64,000 nucleotides of DNA, taken from contig JAGAPK010000006.1 in the NCBI GenBank assembly GCA_017623295.1, positions 1 through 64,000 of the forward strand, read 5' to 3'. Every line of letters starts with the position of its first letter. Position 1 is the stretch's first letter. The translations under genes and the position numbers were made by a program. The notes under the pieces were generated by a model that had not been told where the DNA came from, ran no database searches, and was given only the letters and a program-made list of their open reading frames with translations. This document shows, one piece after another, positions 1-6,476 of this stretch. This DNA comes from Lachnospiraceae bacterium (lineage in GTDB: Bacteria > Bacillota > Clostridia > Lachnospirales > Lachnospiraceae).

Positions 1-759
1 GACTATCCTACAGGATGTCCTGACAATGAATACTTATTATCTGCTCAGAACTGCTCTTGTACATTAGACAGCGAAGGCAAGATTCAGTTAGTAACAGAAG
101 ATATCAGAAATGGTAACGGACGTGCTATCAAATCCAAATTATGGTCTCCTAACCGTGTAGACAAGATTGATGCTCCGGTTAACGCTATTTTCTGGATTAT
201 GAAAGACCCTACAATTCCGCCAGTAGTTAAGTTAAAAGGTTCTGCATTAGCTTCCGTTATGGGTGCTACACTTGCAACTAAGACTTCTACAGCAGAACGT
301 GTTGCTGCAGGTACAGACTTAAATGCAATCCGTATCGTACCATATGCTAACCCATTCAGAACATATCCATTAGTTAACGACTATGAGAAGTTCAAAAAGT
401 TAGTAGAAGAGAAGAACGTAGATTGCTACATTGTTAACACAGGTGATTTCATGGGTGAGAAGGTTAAACCTGCTGATACTCTTGGAATTCTTGAAACAAT
501 CGTTGAAGGCAAAGCTAAATTCGAACAGTGGGGACCTTTCGATGATATCGAAATCATGAACACATGGGATGGCCAGACAGAAGGATTCAAGAACTTCAAA
601 GCTGACCTTAGCGATGCTGATTACAAAGCTCAGTTAAAAGCTGCTATGCAGACTCGTGTAAATGCAGTTGACGGCTTTGCAAAGAACAAAGAAGGATATG
701 ACAAACTTCCTGATGAAGCTTTAGCAGCTCTTCAGAAGTTAGTTGATGCTCTTAACTAA
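1..759 (+). CDS. Phosphoenolpyruvate carboxykinase-like protein, C-terminal part
   Basis: Open from the first base, so the N-terminus lies outside the window; 252 codons are visible before the TAA. The order of motifs resembles the C-terminal half of ATP-dependent PEP carboxykinase: 'FWIMKDPTIPPVVKL' sits where PEPCK has its 'FLTADAFGVLPPV' strand, followed by 'TKTSTAERV' and later 'CYIVNTGDFMGEKV', comparable to 'YLVNTGWxG'. The match is loose, and the segment may belong to the DUF4914 family, which I recall as a PEPCK-like group, rather than to true PckA. If it is active, it would interconvert oxaloacetate and PEP using a nucleotide. A strong terminator follows, so it is the last gene of its transcript. 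The family is inferred from motif order; the Walker A region is not in view. Confidence 0.55.
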   Translation, partial: DYPTGCPDNEYLLSAQNCSCTLDSEGKIQLVTEDIRNGNGRAIKSKLWSPNRVDKIDAPVNAIFWIMKDPTIPPVVKLKGSALASVMGATLATKTSTAERVAAGTDLNAIRIVPYANPFRTYPLVNDYEKFKKLVEEKNVDCYIVNTGDFMGEKVKPADTLGILETIVEGKAKFEQWGPFDDIEIMNTWDGQTEGFKNFKADLSDADYKAQLKAAMQTRVNAVDGFAKNKEGYDKLPDEALAALQKLVDALN

Positions 760-786
760 TTAGCATTCTGTTGATTAAAGATAGAG

Positions 787-816
787 AGGGATATATGGTT
801 TCATATATCCCTTTTT
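787..816 (+). terminator. Rho-independent terminator after the PEPCK-like gene
   Basis: A perfect 9-bp stem (GGGATATAT / ATATATCCC) at 788-796 and 803-811 with a 6-nt loop is followed directly by five T. It separates the PEPCK-like gene from the two-component system. Confidence 0.85.
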
Positions 817-877
817 CTATATAAAAAACCGATGCAGATAAATATTTGACGGAAATAATAGAATTGGGAGAAGAAAA

Positions 878-1612
878 ATGCATTACAATTGTCTGATAGT
901 AGATGATGAGAAAGAACTTGCACAAATGACCTGTGAATATTTTAATCTTTTTGACGTAACAAGCATTTGGACAGATTCGGCAAAGGGATGCGAAGAGCTT
1001 CTGGCACAGCATACAGTAGATATTCTTTTGCTGGATATCAATTTACAGGAAGAAAGCGGGTTTGCTTTGTGTAAGAAAATAAGGGAAAATTCAGATATAC
1101 CGATTCTTTTTATCAGTGCCAGACAGAGTGATGAGGATATTCTGGTAGCACTTAATATTGGAGGAGACGATTATATCAAGAAGCCGTTTTCCTTAAATAT
1201 TTTGTTAGCAAAAGTAAGAGCAATGTTAAAACGTGTTAATAACATAAAAAGCAATGAGATACAGCAACAGGACTTAGAAGATGTGGATGTTTTGCAAAAA
1301 CGAAAAATATTGCGAGAAGGACATGTGTGGTTAGATGAAAGTACCATGAGAGTTGGAGCCTATGAGAAGGAAGCACAGCTCAAGGCAAAAGAATTTAAAC
1401 TTTTTTCTTGTCTGTTTGAGCATCGAAATACAATTGTAACGAAAGAAGTATTGTTTAATACCGTATGGGGAGATGCTTTTTTCAGTGATGGGACATTGAA
1501 TGTACATATTCGGAAACTGCGTGAGAAGTTAGAAGAAAATCCAAACGAGCCAAAGTTAGTTAAAACGGTGTGGGGAACCGGTTATATTCTGAAGATTGAG
1601 GAAAATAAATGA
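878..1612 (+). CDS. OmpR/PhoB-family response regulator
   Basis: A 244-residue DNA-binding response regulator. The receiver domain (about 1-120) has the acidic pair D9-D10, the phospho-acceptor D53 in 'LLLDINL', S80 and K102 in 'YIKKPF'. A winged-helix DNA-binding domain (about 140-240) ends in 'LVKTVWGTGYIL', typical of this family. 'GGGAGAAG' lies just upstream of the ATG. The stop overlaps the start of the histidine kinase by 4 nt, so the two are translationally coupled. An ABC transporter operon follows, and a direct repeat upstream of it (2884-2901) is a plausible target. The signal is unknown; antimicrobial peptides or envelope stress would fit the transporter type. Confidence 0.93.
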   Translation: MHYNCLIVDDEKELAQMTCEYFNLFDVTSIWTDSAKGCEELLAQHTVDILLLDINLQEESGFALCKKIRENSDIPILFISARQSDEDILVALNIGGDDYIKKPFSLNILLAKVRAMLKRVNNIKSNEIQQQDLEDVDVLQKRKILREGHVWLDESTMRVGAYEKEAQLKAKEFKLFSCLFEHRNTIVTKEVLFNTVWGDAFFSDGTLNVHIRKLREKLEENPNEPKLVKTVWGTGYILKIEENK

Positions 1613-2844
1613 AATTAAAACGAATAGCGGTAATATTTACGATTGTCATGGCAGCATTGATGCTTTGGATAAATCTACAGGTTACAAAACAAGAGAACAA
1701 TACCCTAGATATGGTTTTTTATAACAGAGAAGTAAAACAGATAGAGCAAGCACTCTTAACAGGGGAAACACGTGAGGAGATTGCACAGAAGTATGGATGT
1801 GAAATTCTTATACGAACAGATGCAAATTATGCCAGCAGACTAAACCAATATTTGGAAAATGAGAGTATTATTTTAGACTATGAGAAGAATGATGAGATTG
1901 TCGGTAAATTCATCTGGCAGGAAAAAAGCAGTAAATTTGATGCTTTAAGGGAACAACTGCAAAGGCAGATGTTGGGTGTCTGTGTGATAATATTACTTGC
2001 AGTTTATGTCATGCTTTTTTTGATATATAAGTACTATGTAAAGCCGTTTCAAACGTTGCAGGAATTTACGGCAGAGATTGCCAAAGGAAATCTGGAACTG
2101 GCATTACCGATTCAGAAGCATAATTTCTTCGGAGCATTTACGGAGAGCTTTGATTTGATGCGGCAAGAGTTAAGGCGTGCAAGAGAAAGTGAATATCAGG
2201 CAAATGTCAGCAAAAAGGAATTGATTGCGGAATTGTCTCATGATATCAAAACACCGATTGCTACGATTAAGGCAACCTGTGAGGTAATGCAGGTGGTGGA
2301 AACGAAGCAGGATACGCTTGATAAGATTGGCGTGATTGCAAGTAAAGCGGAAATGATTGATAATCTGATTGGCAATATGTTTCATGCGACGTTAGAGGAA
2401 CTGGAAGTGTTGAAAGTAGATGTGAGGGAAGAAAGTTCACTTTTAATACCACAGATGTTTCAGGATTTTCGTTATTATGGGCAGATTGTTCTGGAGAATG
2501 AGATACCGGAATGTCTGTTGTTATATGATAAATTGCGTTTACAGCAGGTGCTTGATAATATTCTGAATAATTCCTATAAATATGCCGGAACGGTTGTTAA
2601 GGTTCGGTTCCGTGAGGAAAAGGAAGGCATCACCATTGAAATCCGGGATTTCGGAGCTGGTGTTTCCGAGGAAGAAATGGCTTTAATAAGAGAGAAATTT
2701 TATCGTGGAAGCAATACCGATGGAAAATCCGGTTCGGGGCTTGGACTTTATCTTGCAAATAATTTTATGGAACAGATGGGCGGCGGTATGGAGTGTTATA
2801 ACGAGAAAGGGTTCGTAGTAGCGTTGTTTCTTGCTAAGGCATAA
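1609..2844 (+). CDS. Sensor histidine kinase with short extracytoplasmic domain
   Basis: A 411-residue membrane sensor kinase. Transmembrane helices at about 6-24 and 121-142 enclose an extracytoplasmic domain of about 95 residues. A HAMP-like linker follows, then the dimerisation/phospho-acceptor helix with H211 in 'ELSHDIKTPIATIKA', the N box 'NILNNSYKY' and the G2 box 'GSGLGLYLANNF'. ATGA overlap with the upstream response regulator shows they are a cognate pair. The sensing domain is larger than the near-absent loop of BceS-type intramembrane sensors, so direct ligand sensing is possible. Confidence 0.92.
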   Translation: MKLKRIAVIFTIVMAALMLWINLQVTKQENNTLDMVFYNREVKQIEQALLTGETREEIAQKYGCEILIRTDANYASRLNQYLENESIILDYEKNDEIVGKFIWQEKSSKFDALREQLQRQMLGVCVIILLAVYVMLFLIYKYYVKPFQTLQEFTAEIAKGNLELALPIQKHNFFGAFTESFDLMRQELRRARESEYQANVSKKELIAELSHDIKTPIATIKATCEVMQVVETKQDTLDKIGVIASKAEMIDNLIGNMFHATLEELEVLKVDVREESSLLIPQMFQDFRYYGQIVLENEIPECLLLYDKLRLQQVLDNILNNSYKYAGTVVKVRFREEKEGITIEIRDFGAGVSEEEMALIREKFYRGSNTDGKSGSGLGLYLANNFMEQMGGGMECYNEKGFVVALFLAKA

Positions 2845-2883
2845 TTGTTTTCGAACAATGGAGAAAATTGTTAAAATGGAAAT

Positions 2884-2948
2884 TTAAGAATCAGTTAAGA
2901 AATAGACAGGGATTGGGAAAAGATTTCCGGCAGGAAAGTTTCTATAAT
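2884..2948 (+). promoter_or_regulatory. Putative regulated promoter with an 11-bp-phased direct repeat
   Basis: Two identical TTAAGAA heptamers (2884-2890 and 2895-2901) start 11 bp apart, the one-helical-turn spacing usual for OmpR/PhoB-type operators. A consensus -10 box TATAAT lies at 2943-2948, while the matching -35 position (2920-2925, AAGATT) is poor, as expected for an activator-dependent promoter. The site lies in the gap between the histidine kinase and the ABC transporter. Function is inferred from position and spacing. Confidence 0.5.
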
Positions 2949-3012
2949 GAATCCTATAAGAAGAGTGAAGGATCATTTTTCTGATAGAAAAAAACGGAGG
3001 ATAGAAATTATA

Positions 3013-3768
3013 ATGGAAACTATTTTACAGGCAAAAGACTTATGCAAATCTTTTTCCAATGGAAGTGTGCAGCAGCATGTACTTAGAAATTTGAATTTGG
3101 AAATTAACAAGGGAGATTTTGTTGTTATCATGGGAAGTTCCGGTTCTGGAAAAAGCACCATGTTATATTCCTTGTCAGGTATTGACAGACCGACACTTGG
3201 TAAAGTGTTATATGGCGGAGAGGATATTTCAAAATACAGTAATGATAAATTAGCAGTTTTTCGCAGAGATCATTGTGGTTTTGTTTTCCAGCAGAATTTC
3301 TTAAATGATACGATGGATGTGCTGGATAATATTATGGTAAGTGGTTTGCTCGTCAGCAAAAATCGTAAGCAGATTGCAGCAAGAGCGAAGGAATTATTAA
3401 AACAGGTCGGACTGAATGGAGAAACATTTCATAAATTTCCAACTCAGCTATCCGGCGGAGAAGCACAGAGAGTTGCGATTGTGCGTGGTATGATAAACAA
3501 ACCACAGATATTATTTGCAGATGAACCAACAGGTGCCCTAAATTCCAAGAACACAGAGCATGTACTGGATGTTATGACGAAGTTCCACGAAGAAGGACAG
3601 ACTATCGTTATGGTAACACACGATATGCGTTCCGCCAGAAGAGGGAACAGAATTTTGTATCTGAAGGATGGTGTGATTACAGGAGAACTGAACCTTGGAA
3701 AATATGTGAGTGGTGACAGACAACGTCATGATGACTTACGAAGCTTTTTGCAGGAAATGGGGTGGTAA
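3013..3768 (+). CDS. ABC transporter ATP-binding protein (MacB/LolD-type)
   Basis: The ATPase subunit of an FtsX-type transporter, 251 residues from the chosen start. Walker A 'GSSGSGKST' is at 41-49, the signature 'LSGGEAQR' at 146-153 and Walker B 'ILFADEP' at 166-172, with a switch histidine in 'VTHD'. An in-frame ATG exists at 2947, but it falls inside a likely -10 box and has no ribosome binding site. ATG 3013 is preceded by ACGGAGG and gives the usual family N-terminus. The permease gene starts 1 nt after its stop. The adjacent two-component genes suggest an inducible peptide-resistance or lipid/peptide export system, by analogy with BceRS-BceAB. Confidence 0.93.
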   Translation: METILQAKDLCKSFSNGSVQQHVLRNLNLEINKGDFVVIMGSSGSGKSTMLYSLSGIDRPTLGKVLYGGEDISKYSNDKLAVFRRDHCGFVFQQNFLNDTMDVLDNIMVSGLLVSKNRKQIAARAKELLKQVGLNGETFHKFPTQLSGGEAQRVAIVRGMINKPQILFADEPTGALNSKNTEHVLDVMTKFHEEGQTIVMVTHDMRSARRGNRILYLKDGVITGELNLGKYVSGDRQRHDDLRSFLQEMGW

Positions 3769-3769
3769 T

Positions 3770-6124
3770 ATGTATCGTCTTATTTTCATTGCGAAGAATA
3801 ATTTGAAGAAAAAGAAAAGTGATGTGGCAGTATTATTTTTCTTAACCATGTTAGCGGCGCTGTTGCTTTATGTGAGTATTTCGGTATTGACACATACCAG
3901 AGATGTAATCCAGACAGCATATGAAAAATATAATTCGGCAGATTTCCTGATGGCATCCGGTTGTGAGGAAGTGGAAAAAATTACTGCTGTATTTGAAGAA
4001 CAACCGGAAGTAGTTGAACTTGAGAAAAGCGAAGGAATTTATTTGTTGTCTCTTAGTTATTATAAAGGAAATGAAAGTGCTGACGACAAAGAAATGACCT
4101 TTCTGATTCAGCCAATGGATGAATCGCGTAAAATGAGTCGGATTCCGGAAGTGGAAAATTTGCAAAAGGATTCTATTTTGTTGCCTTATCATATGAAAGC
4201 CGGAAGTGGTTATGAGGTAGGAGATACCATTCATTTGGAAATCGGCGAAACAAAGCAGGATTATACCGTTTGTGGTTTTGTAGAGGATATTATGTTTTCT
4301 ACCCCGTTAAATATTGATATTTTTCAGTGTTATGTTATGGAAGAAGAATATCAGAAGCTGTTAGAAGAAGGAACAGCAGATGCCGGACAAATGACGATTT
4401 ATCGGATGCAGCTTAAAGAAGGTACTGATACAGCGGATTTTGAAGAAAGAATTGCATCGATTTTAAATAAAGAAATACCGGAGCTTGCACAATATAAAAA
4501 TTTGTTGTTGAATTCTGATGCCATGATAGGTGGCGACGGAATGTTATCTAATATCAGTATGAGTATTATTTTAGTATTCTCTTTTTTATTGATTATGATT
4601 GCTTTGATTATAGTGCGTTTCAGTATGAAGAATTTTATTAAGGGGAATTTGAAAAATATTGGCATTTTGATGGCATCCGGTTATACAAGCAGACAGTTGA
4701 TTAAAGTTTCTTTGTTGGAAATGACAGGGATTGCCTTTTTTGGCACACTGGCTGCACTTCTGGCAGGCAGTTTCTTAAGCAAACCAATTGGGGAGTTGGA
4801 AGCTTCTTTTATCGGGCTTAGCTGGAACCAGCCATTTGATGTAAGAACCGCATTTTTAGTTCTTGCAATTGTTTGTATGGTTACGATGTTTGTAACATAT
4901 TCATCCAGCCGCGTTTATGGGAAAATAAGTGTATTGGATGCACTGCGTGGTGGTATTACAACACATAACTTTCGCAAGAGCCATCTTCCTTTAGAGAATT
5001 GTCCATTGCCGGAGAGTCTTGCACTTGGTTGTAAGAGTGTTTTAAGTGAAAAAGCAAAACATATTACAATTTTGGGTATTGTAACAATTTTAAGCTTGGC
5101 AAGCTGTATTGGTTTTGCATTGTATCAGAACTTTGGAAGTAATACGGATGGCTTATATGAACTGATTGGTCTTGAATTAGGAGATGCCATTATTCAGGAT
5201 GAAGAGGTAGATGAAATAAAAGAAGAAATTCAGGATTGGGAAATGGTTTCTAAAGTGAATTCTTATGGTAATGATAAAATCACATTATATGTTGATGATG
5301 AGAAGACAACGATTACTTGTGATTTCTGGGATAATCCGGAAAATGTCGATAATATATTTATGGTAGAGGGCAGACTTCCTAAGTACGATAATGAAATTGT
5401 TGTCAGTGTAACAATCAGTAAAGAACTTGGAATTGAAGTCGGTGATGTAATTTATGTTGAAGGCAAACAGGAGAAACTGGATTATATTGTGTGTGGCTTC
5501 GACCAGAAAATGTCTGAAATGGGTAGAAGAACGCAAATGACGATGGAAGGTGGCAAACGTTTAAATGGGGAATGCGCAACCATGCAGATATATGCATATC
5601 TGGAAGATGGTTATTCGTTTGAAGCGTTTGAAGAAAAGTTAAGTGCATTATATCCAAATGCCAATATAATGAACAGTAAGGAATCTTCCGAGAATATTAC
5701 AGCAACATTGGGAACCGGCATGTTTTTGATTTGTCTTGTTTTCGTTGCTATGACAGTTCTGATTGTTTCCCTTGTTGTAACGCTGCTTGTGAAAACCAAA
5801 ATGATAAGCGAGTGGAAGCAGTATGGTGTTTATAAAGCACTTGGTTTTACGACAAAACAGCTTATTGTACAAACCATGATGAGTAATCTGCCGGTAATTA
5901 CTATAGGTGCGGTGTTAGGTAGTATTTTGTCTATCTATTTATTGAATCCTCTGGTAACAACCTGCTTAAGCTTTTGCGGTATTTTCAAAAGTGATTTGAG
6001 CATTCAGCCGGTCTGGCTTATTTTGAGTATAGTGATTATAATAATAGTAGCAACAATCGTATCTTTCCTGTGTGCGTTTAAGGTACGGAAACTGAAACCG
6101 ATTGAAATGCTGAGTGTGGAATAA
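3770..6124 (+). CDS. FtsX-like ABC transporter permease (double MacB/FtsX unit)
   Basis: 784 residues from ATG 3770, which lies one base after the ATPase stop and has GGGGTGG upstream; a longer in-frame start overlapping the ATPase gene was rejected. I count eight likely membrane helices in a 1+3 and 1+3 pattern. One N-terminal helix is followed by an extracytoplasmic domain of about 220 residues and three helices. This layout is then repeated with a smaller domain. Both halves end in an FtsX-like segment ('VYGKISVLDALRGG' and 'RKLKPIEMLS'). That is the tandem FtsX layout and not the ten-helix BceB layout, so direct equivalence to BceB is doubtful. It pairs with the upstream ATPase; the substrate is unknown. 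Confidence 0.88.
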   Translation: MYRLIFIAKNNLKKKKSDVAVLFFLTMLAALLLYVSISVLTHTRDVIQTAYEKYNSADFLMASGCEEVEKITAVFEEQPEVVELEKSEGIYLLSLSYYKGNESADDKEMTFLIQPMDESRKMSRIPEVENLQKDSILLPYHMKAGSGYEVGDTIHLEIGETKQDYTVCGFVEDIMFSTPLNIDIFQCYVMEEEYQKLLEEGTADAGQMTIYRMQLKEGTDTADFEERIASILNKEIPELAQYKNLLLNSDAMIGGDGMLSNISMSIILVFSFLLIMIALIIVRFSMKNFIKGNLKNIGILMASGYTSRQLIKVSLLEMTGIAFFGTLAALLAGSFLSKPIGELEASFIGLSWNQPFDVRTAFLVLAIVCMVTMFVTYSSSRVYGKISVLDALRGGITTHNFRKSHLPLENCPLPESLALGCKSVLSEKAKHITILGIVTILSLASCIGFALYQNFGSNTDGLYELIGLELGDAIIQDEEVDEIKEEIQDWEMVSKVNSYGNDKITLYVDDEKTTITCDFWDNPENVDNIFMVEGRLPKYDNEIVVSVTISKELGIEVGDVIYVEGKQEKLDYIVCGFDQKMSEMGRRTQMTMEGGKRLNGECATMQIYAYLEDGYSFEAFEEKLSALYPNANIMNSKESSENITATLGTGMFLICLVFVAMTVLIVSLVVTLLVKTKMISEWKQYGVYKALGFTTKQLIVQTMMSNLPVITIGAVLGSILSIYLLNPLVTTCLSFCGIFKSDLSIQPVWLILSIVIIIIVATIVSFLCAFKVRKLKPIEMLSVE

Positions 6125-6148
6125 AACCCATAATTTGCTAGCTAATCA

Positions 6149-6189
6149 CATAAAATATTGTTGTATTTTATGTCATCCTCGGATATAAT
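6149..6189 (+). promoter_or_regulatory. Strong sigma-A promoter of the putative 6S RNA
   Basis: TTGTAT (6161-6166), a 17-bp spacer and TATAAT (6184-6189) form a near-consensus vegetative promoter. The -35 box lies in the right arm of a 9-bp inverted repeat (CATAAAATA at 6149-6157, TATTTTATG at 6164-6172). That repeat could be a weak transcription stop for the upstream transporter operon or an operator. The predicted start of transcription is near 6197. Confidence 0.75.
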
Positions 6190-6196
6190 ATAAGTA

Positions 6197-6380
6197 ACCT
6201 GAAATGAACGATAATTCTTGTTATTTTGAACCTACAGTTACTTTAAACGGGATTCCTATATTTCCATGTGGATGTCAGGCCTCCGATTCTTTGAATCTTG
6301 TGCAGTGGAAGGCAGAAATATGGTTGCGGTTACCCACCTAGCTATAGCTAGGAGTCAAAATACAAGATCCGTCATTTTGG
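6197..6380 (+). ncRNA. ssrS: 6S RNA candidate (rod-shaped regulatory RNA)
   Basis: About 184 nt, between a strong promoter and a strong terminator, with no convincing coding frame. By hand the sequence folds into one long rod. The outer stem pairs 6202-6210 with 6370-6377. The closing stem pairs 6217-6229 (CTTGTTATTTTGA) with 6355-6366 (TCAAAATACAAG). An upper stem pairs 6255-6264 with 6315-6323, then 6279-6284 with 6307-6313, capped by GATTC-TTT-GAATC (6285-6297). The large open centre carries a small hairpin on its 3' strand (6337-6352, CCTAGC-TATA-GCTAGG). A rod with a central bubble and a 3'-side bubble hairpin is the hallmark of 6S RNA, which mimics an open promoter and holds sigma-A RNA polymerase. 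This element fills most of the gene-free stretch 6125-6476. Identification rests on shape and context. Confidence 0.72.
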
Positions 6381-6391
6381 GGATATACGAA

Positions 6392-6428
6392 AGAAAAAGC
6401 AGTCAATATTGGCTGCTTTTTCTTTTCT
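6392..6428 (+). terminator. Rho-independent terminator of the 6S-like RNA
   Basis: A perfect 11-bp stem (AGAAAAAGCAG at 6392-6402, CTGCTTTTTCT at 6413-6423) with a 10-nt loop, followed by a T-rich tail. It ends the RNA about 50 nt before the SpoIID-like gene. Confidence 0.88.
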
Positions 6429-6476
6429 TACTTTATAGGAATTTGAGAAAGTTTGCTTATGTGGGGAGAAAATTGA

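Noticed and set aside
2947-3012. 22-residue N-terminal extension of the ABC ATPase
   Set aside because: The ATG is part of a likely -10 box, has no ribosome binding site, and the added basic residues are not part of the family fold.
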